Assembly: GCA_008016945.1 (NCBI GenBank)
Contig: SSGN01000183.1
Span: 1-18,039, forward strand
Direction of reading: 5' to 3'
Origin: Flavobacteriales bacterium
GTDB lineage: Bacteria; Bacteroidota; Bacteroidia; Flavobacteriales; PHOS-HE28
Length of the DNA stretch: 18,039 bases
A program made the translations under genes and the position numbers. Position 1 is the stretch's first letter, and each line of letters starts with the position of its first letter. Of this stretch, positions 6,987 to 16,134 are shown piece by piece. The notes under the pieces were generated by a model. The model made no database searches. It was not told the DNA's origin and saw nothing but the letters and a program-made list of their open reading frames with translations.

Positions 6987-8000
6987 TTACCGGGTGTGCG
7001 GTACAACATCCATGCCTGCCGTACGGTCGGCGGCCAGGAGGAAATGCCCGGCCATGGCGATCATGGCCCCGTTATCGGTGCAATAGGCCAATGGCGGTAC
7101 ATGGGCCTGCCAGCCTTCGCGCTCGGCCAATGCTTCGAATTGTGCACGCAAAGCGGTGTTGGCGCTGACACCTCCGCTCATGGCGATGTGTTCCACACCG
7201 ATGTTGCGGGCCGTCTTCTGCACCTTGCGCAAGAGCGCGTCGACAATGGATCCTTGCAACGAGGCGCAAAGGTGGGGAAGCTCGCGTGTTACGAAGTCCG
7301 GATCGTTCGCGGTCCCACGTTGCACCACACCGTTGAATGCGGTCTTGATCCCACTGAAGCTGAAGTCCGATCCCGGGACCTGTGGCATGGGCAGGCGGAA
7401 TTTGCGGGGATCGCCACCCACGGCATGTCGGTCGATCAAGGGCCCGCCGGGGTAGGGTAGGCCCAGCACCTTCGCGCCCTTATCGAACGCTTCGCCCGCC
7501 GCATCGTCCACCGTACTGCCCAGCACCTCCATGTCCAAGTGGTCGCGCACCAAGACCAGAAGCGTGTGTCCACCGCTCACCGTGAGGTTCAGGAATGGGA
7601 ATGCGGGCACCGGGCGATCGGAACCATCGCGGATGAAATGGGCCAGGATATGTGCCTGCATGTGGTCCACGCCCAACAAGGGGATCCCCAGGGCTTGGGC
7701 CATGGAGCGTGCGAAACAGGTGCCCACGAGCAGGGCTCCGATCAGTCCAGGCCCCTTGGTGAAGGCGATGGCCGAGAGCTCCCCCCGGGTGATCCCGGCT
7801 TCGCGCAGCGCCGCATCCACCACCGGCACGATCTGCTCCTGGTGGGCGCGGCTCGCCAGCTCGGGCACCACGCCGCCCCAGCGGGCATGCACCTCCTGGC
7901 TCGCCACCACGTTGGATCGAAGCATGCCATTCTCCAGCACGGCGGCCGCCGTTTCGTCGCAGGAACTTTCAATACCGAGTACGAACACGGGTTTGGCCAT
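6987..8000 (-). CDS. tsaD: tRNA N6-adenosine threonylcarbamoyltransferase TsaD
   Basis: The cytoplasmic catalytic subunit that, with TsaB and TsaE (not in this window), transfers the threonylcarbamoyl group from TsaC-made threonylcarbamoyl-AMP to A37 of tRNAs that read ANN codons. It has 337 residues, the usual length. Kae1/Qri7/YgjD-family motifs are complete: ESSCDET (11-17), GGVVPELASRAH (42-53), metal-binding HMQAH (H113 and H117), SGGH (142-145), FDKGAKVLGLPYPGG (172-186) and CTDNGAMIA (307-315) with the metal ligand D309. The gene is divergent from the tamB-like gene across 42 bases. I recall this pairing from other Bacteroidota genomes. No clear promoter was seen for tsaD in that gap. 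Confidence 0.98.
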   Translation of the reverse strand: MAKPVFVLGIESSCDETAAAVLENGMLRSNVVASQEVHARWGGVVPELASRAHQEQIVPVVDAALREAGITRGELSAIAFTKGPGLIGALLVGTCFARSMAQALGIPLLGVDHMQAHILAHFIRDGSDRPVPAFPFLNLTVSGGHTLLVLVRDHLDMEVLGSTVDDAAGEAFDKGAKVLGLPYPGGPLIDRHAVGGDPRKFRLPMPQVPGSDFSFSGIKTAFNGVVQRGTANDPDFVTRELPHLCASLQGSIVDALLRKVQKTARNIGVEHIAMSGGVSANTALRAQFEALAEREGWQAHVPPLAYCTDNGAMIAMAGHFLLAADRTAGMDVVPHTR

Positions 8001-8005
8001 CGGGC

Positions 8006-8013
8006 TAAATTTG
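8006..8013 (+). promoter_or_regulatory. -7 promoter element of the tamB-like gene
   Basis: TAAATTTG matches the Bacteroidota -7 consensus TAnnTTTG exactly and ends 29 bases before the GTG start at 8043. The -33 position (around 7982-7986) has no TTTG; the TTTG at 7992-7995 is too close. It lies in the tsaD-tamB gap, so a polymerase bound here could interfere with tsaD initiation. Confidence 0.5.
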
Positions 8014-8042
8014 GGCGCTTAGGCCCGATCCTTGCAGATCAA

Positions 8043-11000
8043 GTGGGCAAAACTAAGGTCCTCCTGGTCGCACGAGAGAAATACCGTTGGTTCCGCCGAC
8101 TGCTTCGTACGGTGGGGGGTGTGGTGGCGGTGCTGGCCGTGGTGTTCGCCCTCCTTGGGCTATTGCTGCTTTGGGCACCCGTGCAGACCCGGGTGGTGGG
8201 CTGGCTCAGCGAAAAGGCCTCCGAGGAGCTGGGGGCGGACGTGCGCATCGGTCATGTTTCCATTTCCCTTCGTGGCCACCTGGTGTTCAAGGATCTCTTC
8301 CTCGCCGACCTGGATGGCGATACGTTGATCTCCGCAGGAACCCTGCGCCTGAAGTCCCTGCGGGTGAATACGGGGAAACGGGTGGCCTCGCTGGGCCTGG
8401 TGGAGTTGGAGCACGGCCGGTTCGCGCTTCGAACACCGCACGGCCAGGTGAAGAGCAACCTCACCTTGCTTCTGGATCGGCTCGGTCCCGGTGACTCCAC
8501 CAGCACCGGGGAGGACTGGACGTTCCGCTGCAAACGGTTCAACATCGCCGAACTACATTTCTCCTACCATGATGAGAACACCGAGCGTATCCCGTTCGGA
8601 GTGGACCTGGGGCATGTGGACGTGAGCCATGCGCACATCGCTGGTCGCAGCCTGCAGGTGATCGGCGACTCCATCATGGCGGAGCTCCATAGGTTCCAAT
8701 TGGTGGAACACGGTGGCTTGGTGGTCGATGAGCTCCGTGGGAACACCACCGTAAGTGGACAGGGTATCCACATCACCGACCTGCATCTGCGCACCCAACG
8801 CTCCTCGGCCCAGGGAACCCTCGATTTCCTCTCCCGGTCATGGGCGGATTACAACGACTTCAACAACCAGGTGGTGATCCGCGCCGACCTGGACACCGCG
8901 TTGGTGGACCTCGCGGATATCGCCCTGTTCGCGCCCCAGCTCGAGGGCATCAGCTACCCGCTCCACCTGAGCGGGCAGGTCCGAGGCACCGTGGCCGAGC
9001 TGAAGGGGCGGAACATGCACATCGACTTCGGCGAAGCTTCCCACTTCTCGGGCAACGGTGAGCTCAGTGGGCTACCCGATATCGCCAACACCTTCATGGT
9101 GTTCGATATCGACCAGCTGCGAACCGGCCCATCGGATCTGGCACGTATCCCGCTACCGCCCTTCACCAGTGGCCAGTACCTGGATCCGCCCAGCGAGGTC
9201 GAACAGTTGGGCGATATCGATTTCAGAGGCAACTTCACGGGGTTCCTGCGGGCATTCACCGCCTATGGCCGCACCATAACCCGCTTGGGCACCGTCAATA
9301 CCGATGTCAGCTATGAGCGCGATACGATCAGCAATATCTTCTCCATCGCTGGCCGGGTGGTGACATCGGGCTTCGACCTTGGGCCCCTTGCCGGAAGCTC
9401 CACCTTGGGGCCCATCGCCGTTAACCTGCGCCTGAACGCCAAGGGACGTTCGTTCAACGACCTGCGTGCCGATCTGGAGGGAACCTGCCCCTTGCTGACC
9501 ATCAATGGGCGCACCATCACCGGGATCACCACCAACGGAAGGCTCGAACGGAACCTCTTCAATGGTGAGCTGACCACTACGGACGAGAACCTCAAACTCC
9601 ATTTCAAAGGCCTGGCGGACCTCCGTGGACGATGGCCACAAGTGGATTTCACGGCCGAGTTGGAACACATGGACCTGCGCGCGCTCGGTTTCGTGGAGAG
9701 CCCGGGCTACAACTCCCTCAAGATGGACATCCGCGCGGCGGGTCGTTTCTCGCCCGATAGCCTGCTCGGCTCGCTGGTCGCGCGGGATATCTCGTACTGT
9801 GTTGGAGCCGAGGATCATGAACTGGGCGATGTGATCCTGCGGAGCGGACGTGAGAGCGGTGTGAACATCGTGGAGCTGAACGCCGATTTCGCCAAGGCCA
9901 GGGTGGAAGGAGCCTTCCAGCCGACCTACCTGCCAGAACTCATCACCAATACGGTCTATAGCGTTTTCCCGGCGTTGGGCAACGAGGTGGACTATCATCA
10001 GGCCACGCAGCAATTCGACTTCACCGTGGTCACCGGCAACGCCGAAGCGGTGTTGAAGCTTTTCGTGCCGCAACTGCGCGTTGCACCTGGCGCGGTGATC
10101 AAGGGGGGCATGGACAGCCGAGCCTTCGATATCGGTCTGAGTGCGAACATCCCTTGGCTGACCTATGGGACCGTGCGTGTCGATTCCTTGGAATTGATCA
10201 CCGAAAAGACCTTGGATGTGCTTGCCTTCTCGGCGCGCAGCACCCGGCAGGTGTACAAGGATAGCATCTGGTTCTCCTCGGGTGAGGTGCGGGGTATCGC
10301 CTATCAGGACGAGGTCGAACTCAATTGCGGATGGCTTGGGTCGAGCAATGGGACCCATGGCAACCTCGATCTCCGGGGGCAGGTGCGGGGTCTGCGTAAG
10401 ATGGATCTGGAACTGCTTCCATCCACCCTCCATTTCGGAAGGGGAGACTGGATCAATCCGAAAAGCGCATACTTCGCCATCGATTCAAGCGAGATCACCA
10501 TCGACTCCTTGGTCCTGCTGAACGGGGTGCAGCGCCTGGCCGTGGATGGTACCCTTTCCCGCGACCGTGCCAAGCCCATCGATTTCGCCTTGGACCACGT
10601 GGATCTGGCCAACCTCGCCCCATTGTTCCAAGGCCCTTCCATCACCGGTGCCATCAGTGGCCATGGAAAACTCTTCGATGTCTATGGAACCCCGTTCCTC
10701 TCTAGCGCGCTCGAGGCCGATAGTGTGCGGGTGGAGGATAAACCCGTAGGCAACATCCGCTTCCAGGCTGACTGGGCCGAAGGAACAGGTTCTGTGGACC
10801 TCAATGGCGAACTGACCCGTGGACACCTGAAAGCCTTGGATTTCATCGGCCGTATGGAACCCAAGAACAACAACAAGCTCGATCTGGACCTGGTGTTCGA
10901 TCAGTTCGACCTCACCTTCATCGACCCTTATCTGCCGGAGGGGATCAGCGATATCCAAGGTCTGGTGACCGGCACGGTGGCTGTTAGCGGTACGCTGGGA

Positions 11001-12494
11001 CATCCCTTGGTGAACGGGGTGGTGGACCTGAAGGATGCCGGCCTGCGGATCGACTACCTCAACACCCTTTACCGGTTCTCCAACGAAGTGAGGATCGCCC
11101 CGGATATGTTCGCGTTGGACCTGGTCACCGTACGCGATGAATTGGGGAATACCGGAAAGGTCGGCGGCACCATTCTGCACAACGGCCTGCGCGATTGGAA
11201 CTTCAACGTCTGGGGCACCGTGACCAACCTGATGGTGCTGAACACCACCGAGAAGGACAACGCCCTCTACTATGGACAGGCCTACGCCACGGGCGACGTG
11301 GAAGTGAGCGGGAGCGCTGGAGCGTTGGAGATCACCGTGGATGCCGCCACCGCCCCCGGCACCGATATCCATTTCCCCGTGGGAGGCAGCGTGGAAGTGG
11401 CCGATGTAGGGTTCGTACGGTTCCTCTCCGCCGACTCCATGGAGAACGAGGAGCCGTTGATCGACCTCACCGGGATCACCCTGAACATCAAGGCAGCAGT
11501 GACACCCGACGCGCGCTTCGAACTGATCTTCGATCCCACCATCGGCGACATCATGGCGGGCCGTGGCCGTGGCGACCTGGAGATGTCCGTGAGCCAGACC
11601 GGCCAGTTCGCCATGCGGGGTAGGGTGGAAGTGACCGAAGGGGATTACCTGTTCACCCTGAGGAATGTGGTGAATAAGAAGTTCGACGTGGCTCCCGGGG
11701 GGAGCATCACCTGGTATGGCGATCCGCTCGATGCCCAGCTGGATCTTCAGGCCCAGTATCGGGTGCGTGCATCGCTTTACGACATCATGTTCGAGAAGAA
11801 CGATGCCTATAAGAAACGCGTGCCGGTGGATGTGGTGATGCGCCTGCGCGATAACCTGATGAACCCCGAGATCGAATTCGACGTTCGTATGCCTTCCGTG
11901 GACGATAACATCCGTACTCAGGTCCAAAGCGTGCTCAGCACCGAACAAGAGCGCAACCGCCAGGTGTTCTCGCTGATCGTCCTGAACCGGTTCGTGCAGC
12001 CACAAAGCATGGCGGGCAGCGGTTCCCCAAGCGCTGGCGGAAACGTGGTCGGCACCACCGGTAGCGAGCTGCTCAGCAACCAGGTGAGCAACTGGTTGTC
12101 CAAGCTCAGCGACGATTTCGACCTGGGTGTGAACTATCGGCCGGGCAACAACATCACGCAGGATGAACTGGAGGTGGCCATGTCCACCCAGCTGTTCAAC
12201 GAACGGCTGCTGCTGAGCACCAACGTGGGGGTGAGCTATGGGGCGCAGTCAACCTCCAACAACGGTGGCCTGATCGGCGATTTCCAGCTGGAGTACCTCT
12301 TGACGCCGGAGGGCCGCTTGAGGGCCAAGGCCTTCAGCGTGAGCAACGACCGCAACTTGAACCGTTCCGACCAAGCCCCCACCACGCAAGGGGCCGGCGT
12401 GGCCTACCGCGAAGAGTTCGCCACCTTGGAAGAGTTCTGGCAGAAGATCCTGAACAACTTCAGGTCACCGGCCAAGGACCGTAAGTTCGATTGA
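8043..12494 (+). CDS. tamB: TamB-like translocation/assembly module protein (DUF490)
   Basis: A 1483-residue AsmA/TamB-type protein that probably spans the periplasm as a long beta-groove and serves outer-membrane lipid supply or outer-membrane protein assembly. A single N-terminal membrane anchor lies at about residues 25-47, preceded by a basic stretch (KYRWFRRLLR). The body is repetitive beta-strand sequence. The C-terminal TamB domain begins near residue 1060 (LNTTEKDNALYYGQAYATG) and includes YGDPLDAQLDL (about 1225) and NRQVFSLIVLNRFV (about 1304). The start is inferred: the frame is open to 7539, but everything before 8013 is antisense to tsaD, and GTG 8043 follows an exact -7 box and gives a sensible basic N-terminus. 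Lengths near 1500 are usual for Bacteroidota members. A TamA/BamA-type partner is not in the window. The gene abuts ribBA tail to tail. Confidence 0.92.
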   Translation: MGKTKVLLVAREKYRWFRRLLRTVGGVVAVLAVVFALLGLLLLWAPVQTRVVGWLSEKASEELGADVRIGHVSISLRGHLVFKDLFLADLDGDTLISAGTLRLKSLRVNTGKRVASLGLVELEHGRFALRTPHGQVKSNLTLLLDRLGPGDSTSTGEDWTFRCKRFNIAELHFSYHDENTERIPFGVDLGHVDVSHAHIAGRSLQVIGDSIMAELHRFQLVEHGGLVVDELRGNTTVSGQGIHITDLHLRTQRSSAQGTLDFLSRSWADYNDFNNQVVIRADLDTALVDLADIALFAPQLEGISYPLHLSGQVRGTVAELKGRNMHIDFGEASHFSGNGELSGLPDIANTFMVFDIDQLRTGPSDLARIPLPPFTSGQYLDPPSEVEQLGDIDFRGNFTGFLRAFTAYGRTITRLGTVNTDVSYERDTISNIFSIAGRVVTSGFDLGPLAGSSTLGPIAVNLRLNAKGRSFNDLRADLEGTCPLLTINGRTITGITTNGRLERNLFNGELTTTDENLKLHFKGLADLRGRWPQVDFTAELEHMDLRALGFVESPGYNSLKMDIRAAGRFSPDSLLGSLVARDISYCVGAEDHELGDVILRSGRESGVNIVELNADFAKARVEGAFQPTYLPELITNTVYSVFPALGNEVDYHQATQQFDFTVVTGNAEAVLKLFVPQLRVAPGAVIKGGMDSRAFDIGLSANIPWLTYGTVRVDSLELITEKTLDVLAFSARSTRQVYKDSIWFSSGEVRGIAYQDEVELNCGWLGSSNGTHGNLDLRGQVRGLRKMDLELLPSTLHFGRGDWINPKSAYFAIDSSEITIDSLVLLNGVQRLAVDGTLSRDRAKPIDFALDHVDLANLAPLFQGPSITGAISGHGKLFDVYGTPFLSSALEADSVRVEDKPVGNIRFQADWAEGTGSVDLNGELTRGHLKALDFIGRMEPKNNNKLDLDLVFDQFDLTFIDPYLPEGISDIQGLVTGTVAVSGTLGHPLVNGVVDLKDAGLRIDYLNTLYRFSNEVRIAPDMFALDLVTVRDELGNTGKVGGTILHNGLRDWNFNVWGTVTNLMVLNTTEKDNALYYGQAYATGDVEVSGSAGALEITVDAATAPGTDIHFPVGGSVEVADVGFVRFLSADSMENEEPLIDLTGITLNIKAAVTPDARFELIFDPTIGDIMAGRGRGDLEMSVSQTGQFAMRGRVEVTEGDYLFTLRNVVNKKFDVAPGGSITWYGDPLDAQLDLQAQYRVRASLYDIMFEKNDAYKKRVPVDVVMRLRDNLMNPEIEFDVRMPSVDDNIRTQVQSVLSTEQERNRQVFSLIVLNRFVQPQSMAGSGSPSAGGNVVGTTGSELLSNQVSNWLSKLSDDFDLGVNYRPGNNITQDELEVAMSTQLFNERLLLSTNVGVSYGAQSTSNNGGLIGDFQLEYLLTPEGRLRAKAFSVSNDRNLNRSDQAPTTQGAGVAYREEFATLEEFWQKILNNFRSPAKDRKFD

Positions 12495-12497
12495 TCA
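12492..12497. other. Abutting convergent stop codons in a TGATCA palindrome
   Basis: The TGA of the tamB-like gene (12492-12494) and the TGA of ribBA on the other strand (12497-12495) lie directly side by side and form the palindrome TGATCA. There are no intergenic bases, so any transcription terminator must lie inside one or both coding regions. Confidence 0.95.
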
Positions 12498-13712
12498 GGC
12501 TTCGTCCAAGCCCAGGTGGTGACCCAGTTTGCGCTTCTTGGTCAACAGGTATTTCCGGTTGTGTGCGTTCGCCGGGATCTCGATCGGCAGGTTCTCCACG
12601 ATCTCCAGCCCATAGCCCACGAGCCCGGTGCGCTTTCGCGGGTTGTTGGTGAGCAGCCGCATCTTGCGCACGCCAAGGTCATGCAGGATCTGGGCCCCAA
12701 CACCGTAATCGCGGGAGTCCATGTCGAAGCCGAGCATCAGGTTGGCCTCTACCGTATCGGCCCCTTGTTCTTGGAGCTTGTACGCTTTCAACTTGTTCAA
12801 TAGCCCGATCCCCCGGCCTTCTTGCTGCATGTACAGGATCACTCCACGGCCTTCTCGCTCCACCAGTTCCATGGCATGGTGCAACTGGGGGCCACAATCG
12901 CAACGGCACGATCCGAAGATGTCGCCCGTTACACAGGAGGAATGCACCCGCACCAGTACGGGATCCTCCGGGGTCCATGTCCCTTTCACCAAGGCCAGGT
13001 GCTCTTCGCCGGAAGTATGCTGCCGGAAGGCGATCAGCCGGAAATCGCCATGGTCCGTGGGAAGCTGTACTTCCACCTCGCGCTCCACTAACCGTTCGGT
13101 GCGCATGCGGTAGGCCACCAGGTCCTCGATGCTGATCAGCTTGAGGTTGAACCGCCGGGCGATCTCCCGCAATTCGGGCAGCCGGGCCATGGAGCCATCG
13201 TCGTTCAGGATCTCCACGATCACTCCGGCCGGCTCGAAGCCCGCCAGACGGGCAAGGTCCACCGCTGCCTCGGTATGCCCTGTGCGGCGGAGCACCCCCC
13301 CGTTCTGCGCCTTCAGCGGGAAGATGTGGCCGGGGCGGGCCAGGTCTTCGCCTCGGGTGGAGGGGTCGATCAGGGCCAGCATGGTCTGCGACCGGTCCGC
13401 CGCGCTGATGCCGGTGGTGGTGCCCCGCCCTTTCACGTCCACGCTCACGGTGAAGGGGGTTTCGTGCAACGCCGTGTTGTCGCGCACCATCAGGTCCAGC
13501 CCCAATTCCTCGCAACGTGCTTCGGTGAGGGGAGCGCAGATCAACCCACGCCCATGCTTGGCCATGAAGTTGATCACCTCAGGGGTCGCGTTCCGGGCTG
13601 CGGTGAGGAAGTCGCCTTCATTCTCCCGATCCTCATCATCCACCACGATCACCACTTCGCCTTCCCGGATGGCTGCGATCGCGTCCTCGATACGGTCAAG
13701 TCCCTTTTCCAT
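12495..13712 (-). CDS. ribBA: Bifunctional 3,4-dihydroxy-2-butanone-4-phosphate synthase / GTP cyclohydrolase II
   Basis: A 405-residue cytoplasmic enzyme that starts both branches of riboflavin synthesis. The RibB half (about 1-203) converts ribulose 5-phosphate to 3,4-dihydroxy-2-butanone 4-phosphate; it contains [11 protein letters not shown] (25-35), the [10 protein letters not shown] segment (101-110), PGHIFPL (127-133) and GHTEA (145-149). The RibA half (about 208-402) opens the GTP ring; its zinc ligands are C260, C271 and C273 within [16 protein letters not shown], with [12 protein letters not shown] (296-307) and LLTNNPRK (353-360) following. An extra cysteine, C269, sits in the zinc loop. 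Both halves look active. It is last in the minus-strand block, 23 bases after a glycosyltransferase gene, which leaves no room for an FMN riboswitch directly upstream. Confidence 0.98.
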   Translation of the reverse strand: MEKGLDRIEDAIAAIREGEVVIVVDDEDRENEGDFLTAARNATPEVINFMAKHGRGLICAPLTEARCEELGLDLMVRDNTALHETPFTVSVDVKGRGTTTGISAADRSQTMLALIDPSTRGEDLARPGHIFPLKAQNGGVLRRTGHTEAAVDLARLAGFEPAGVIVEILNDDGSMARLPELREIARRFNLKLISIEDLVAYRMRTERLVEREVEVQLPTDHGDFRLIAFRQHTSGEEHLALVKGTWTPEDPVLVRVHSSCVTGDIFGSCRCDCGPQLHHAMELVEREGRGVILYMQQEGRGIGLLNKLKAYKLQEQGADTVEANLMLGFDMDSRDYGVGAQILHDLGVRKMRLLTNNPRKRTGLVGYGLEIVENLPIEIPANAHNRKYLLTKKRKLGHHLGLDEA

Positions 13713-13730
13713 GGTTCACCGGATGGGCCG

Positions 13731-13738
13731 CGAAGTTA
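13731..13738 (-). promoter_or_regulatory. Candidate internal -7 element before ribBA
   Basis: On the minus strand this reads TAACTTCG, one mismatch from TAnnTTTG, ending 18 bases before the ribBA ATG. Its TAA is also the stop codon of the upstream glycosyltransferase. If real, ribBA could be transcribed apart from the glycosyltransferases. No -33 box is evident. Confidence 0.3.
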
Positions 13739-14932
13739 CGGCGCGGCGACCCGGGCCGTGGTCGCCAGTGTCAGCAAACGTTCCAGGTCATTCGCGCTGT
13801 GGTCCCAATTGAACTGGTTCCGCACGAACCGGAAGCCTTCTTCGGCCAGGCGCTCACGTTCGGTGTGGTCATCCAGAAGCCGCAGGATGTGCGTGGCGTA
13901 TTCCTGCGGTGTTCGCCCAAGCAGGATGCTGCGACCAGGAGCGGCCTGCACAGCGTTGTTGGCCAGGGCACTGGTCACGCAGGGGATCCGCATGGCCATG
14001 GCCTCGAGGAGTTTGTTCTGCAGGCCGGTACCGATCTGCATGGGGGCCACGAAGATCCGCGCCGAGGCGTACGAGTTGCGGATGTCCTTCACCCAGCCGC
14101 TCACCACGATCCGTGGGTCTCGTCGGGCCAGGTCTCTCACTTCTGCGCTTGGGTCCACCCCGGAGATCAGTAGGGTGGTCGCCGGGCGCTGCGCGTACAC
14201 CAACGGCAATACCTTGTGCACCAGGTATATGACGCTGTCGATGTTCGGCGGATAGTTCATGTTCCCGGTGAACACCAGGTCGTATTTCTTCTCGTTCTCC
14301 TGGGGCGAGAAATGCTCCGTATCCACGCCGTTGGGGATCACTTTCACCTGGTCGCGCAAGGGGTGATACAGGTATTCACGGTCCTGTGCACTGATGATCA
14401 CCGAAGCGTCGAACAGGTCGAACATCAGGTTCTCGTAACGGATCAGGCGACGCGTTTCCGCTTGAAGGATCGGCCGCAGGTACAAAGGGGCATTGCGGGT
14501 CCGCCGTTCCATGCCTTTGGACAGCGTGTCCATGTAGTCCAGGGTCTTCGGAAGGGTGGGGTGGTTGCGCACCAGCTCCGTGGTCCGCACCAATTGGCAG
14601 AGCACATGGTCCGGTGCATGGTCACGGATCAGCCGGTCCACCGCGCGTTGTGCCGATGCATGGTTGAAATAGGCGACTTGGAACGGGAGGCGCGAGAAGA
14701 GCGCGGCACCCAATTTCAGCACGATCCGCCAGCGAGGGACCCGTACCACTTCGATGTGCGAACAGAACGCCCGCAGATGGGCCACATGTTCGGCAGGTGT
14801 GGGACCGTCGCTCAGGCAGCACAGGATGATCTCGTGCTTGCGCGCCAGCCGGGTCACCAGGTGGTATGCCCTTAGCTTATCTCCCTTCTCCAGAGGGTAC
14901 GGCACACGGGAAAGGAGCACCAACAACTTCAT
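13736..14932 (-). CDS. GT4-family glycosyltransferase
   Basis: A 398-residue GT-B fold glycosyltransferase that probably adds a sugar from a nucleotide donor to a surface glycan. The N-terminal acceptor domain opens LLVLLSRVPYPLEKGDKLRA, which with LDYMDTLSKGMERR (131-144) resembles the TIGR03087-type sugar transferases. The donor half includes IPNGVD (199-204), FTGNMNYPPN (221-230), VSGWVKDIRNSYASA (277-291) and the nucleotide-sugar motif GTGLQNKLLEAMAM (301-314), whose E310 fits the conserved E of the family. The ATG overlaps the stop of the upstream glycosyltransferase (ATGA, 14932-14929), pointing to coupled translation. TIGR03087 is tied to PEP-CTERM systems elsewhere, but nothing here shows such a system. 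Donor and acceptor are unknown. Confidence 0.9.
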   Translation of the reverse strand: MKLLVLLSRVPYPLEKGDKLRAYHLVTRLARKHEIILCCLSDGPTPAEHVAHLRAFCSHIEVVRVPRWRIVLKLGAALFSRLPFQVAYFNHASAQRAVDRLIRDHAPDHVLCQLVRTTELVRNHPTLPKTLDYMDTLSKGMERRTRNAPLYLRPILQAETRRLIRYENLMFDLFDASVIISAQDREYLYHPLRDQVKVIPNGVDTEHFSPQENEKKYDLVFTGNMNYPPNIDSVIYLVHKVLPLVYAQRPATTLLISGVDPSAEVRDLARRDPRIVVSGWVKDIRNSYASARIFVAPMQIGTGLQNKLLEAMAMRIPCVTSALANNAVQAAPGRSILLGRTPQEYATHILRLLDDHTERERLAEEGFRFVRNQFNWDHSANDLERLLTLATTARVAAP

Positions 14933-16134
14933 GCCTTCACTAACCGTTGGTACAGGTCCAGCAGGTCTTGTACGGTGTTCCGGATGGAGTACCGGGACTC
15001 GATCAGGCTGCGGGCCTCCTGCCCCAACATGCGCATGTAGTCCGGCGCTTCGTCCAGTGCGATGATGTGCTTGGCGAATTCCGTGGCGCTCTGCCCCAGG
15101 AGGATGTTCAGCCCCTCCGTGTATTCGATGCCTTCGGCGCCGATGGGCGTGGAGATCACCGGCTTGCCCATGGCCATGCCTTCGATGATCTTAACCCGCA
15201 TGCCACCGGCGGAGAATAAGGGAACCACCATCACCTGGCGGTCCCGCATGAACGTTTGTGCGCTTTTCACCCGGCCTCGGATCCGTACGCCGGGCACTTC
15301 TTTCCGCAGGAGGTTCTCGGGCATTTTGTTGCCCGCCAGATCAAGGCGAGCGTGGGGGCGCTGGGCCAATACTTTGGGCCACACTTCGTCCAATAACCAA
15401 TGTACGCCTTCCTCGTTCGGTAGCCAATCCATGCTCCCTAAGTGGAAGAAGGTGATCTTACCACCTCGGGGCTGCTCCTCCACTTCGTACTCGGAAGGGT
15501 CCAGTGCGAAGGGCACGGTGACGATGGGCGTTCGGGTACCGTGGTCGGCGAAATGCGCCGCATCCGATGGACTGATGGCCACTACCGCATCCACACGGTC
15601 CAACACGGCCATCTCATAATCCTGGAGTTGCTTGGCCAGGAATTTCCGGTACGGACGCTTCAGGATGTTCTTCTCGCCGATCGCCAGTCGACCTTGGATC
15701 ACGTGTTCCAGGTTGTGTGAACGCAGTACGATCGGAGCCTTGGAGTACCGTCTGATCGTGGCGATGTACGGGGTCATGAACAGGCTCTCCAACTGGACCA
15801 GATCAAAGGAGCTCTCGGAAAGGAGCCGGATCAACCGGATGTCCACGTCGGGGGAGAAGAACCGGCTGATGTTGTAGTTGTCCGCGGTCAACAGGTCGGT
15901 GAAGGCGTCCACCACGTTCACGCTCGTGTCCACGAACACTCCTTCGATCCCGGTCCGCTGGCGATGGTCCGCCGGTATCTGTTCGAGATCCAGGCTGTTC
16001 TTCGGGGTGCTGATGCACAACACCTTCACCTCATGTCCGGCGTCGAGCAGGCCACGGGTCAGGTTATGCATCGCCTTACTCCCCCCATCGATGGGCGGGT
16101 AGGGCGGCTTGTTACACAGCTGAAGAATGCGCAT
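14929..16134 (-). CDS. GT4-family glycosyltransferase
   Basis: A 401-residue GT-B glycosyltransferase. The N-terminal domain opens MRILQLCNKPPYPPIDGGSK, with the glycine-rich turn usual before the first helix of GT4 enzymes, and contains LRSHNLEH (137-144) and AISPSD (186-191). The C-terminal donor domain has FFHLGSMDWLPNEEG (229-243) and GGMRVKIIEGMAMGKPVIST (310-329). The ATG at 16134 was chosen because it begins this conserved N-terminus; the frame is open to 16185, but the extra 17 residues do not look like the family. With this start the gene overlaps the end of the LptF/LptG gene by 23 bases and the next glycosyltransferase by 4. It is only a distant relative of that downstream neighbour. 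It is likely to act on a lipid-linked or surface glycan, with donor and acceptor unknown. Confidence 0.9.
   Translation of the reverse strand: MRILQLCNKPPYPPIDGGSKAMHNLTRGLLDAGHEVKVLCISTPKNSLDLEQIPADHRQRTGIEGVFVDTSVNVVDAFTDLLTADNYNISRFFSPDVDIRLIRLLSESSFDLVQLESLFMTPYIATIRRYSKAPIVLRSHNLEHVIQGRLAIGEKNILKRPYRKFLAKQLQDYEMAVLDRVDAVVAISPSDAAHFADHGTRTPIVTVPFALDPSEYEVEEQPRGGKITFFHLGSMDWLPNEEGVHWLLDEVWPKVLAQRPHARLDLAGNKMPENLLRKEVPGVRIRGRVKSAQTFMRDRQVMVVPLFSAGGMRVKIIEGMAMGKPVISTPIGAEGIEYTEGLNILLGQSATEFAKHIIALDEAPDYMRMLGQEARSLIESRYSIRNTVQDLLDLYQRLVKA

Noticed and set aside
7539..8042. N-terminal extension of the tamB-like frame by 168 residues
   Set aside because: Most of it is antisense to tsaD, the translation is unlike any signal or domain, and the exact -7 box plus basic N-terminus favour GTG 8043.
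9153..10433. 426-codon open frame on the minus strand
   Set aside because: It is another antisense shadow of the tamB-like gene.
10485..12005. 506-codon open frame on the minus strand
   Set aside because: It is antisense to the tamB-like gene, has shadow-like composition and no recognisable domain.
13713..13735. FMN riboswitch before ribBA
   Set aside because: The gap is 23 bases and follows a coding region, too short for the RFN element.
13736..14932. PEP-CTERM/exosortase-linked sugar transferase
   Set aside because: There is resemblance to the TIGR03087 group, but no exosortase or PEP-CTERM protein is visible, and such glycosyltransferases also occur without that system.
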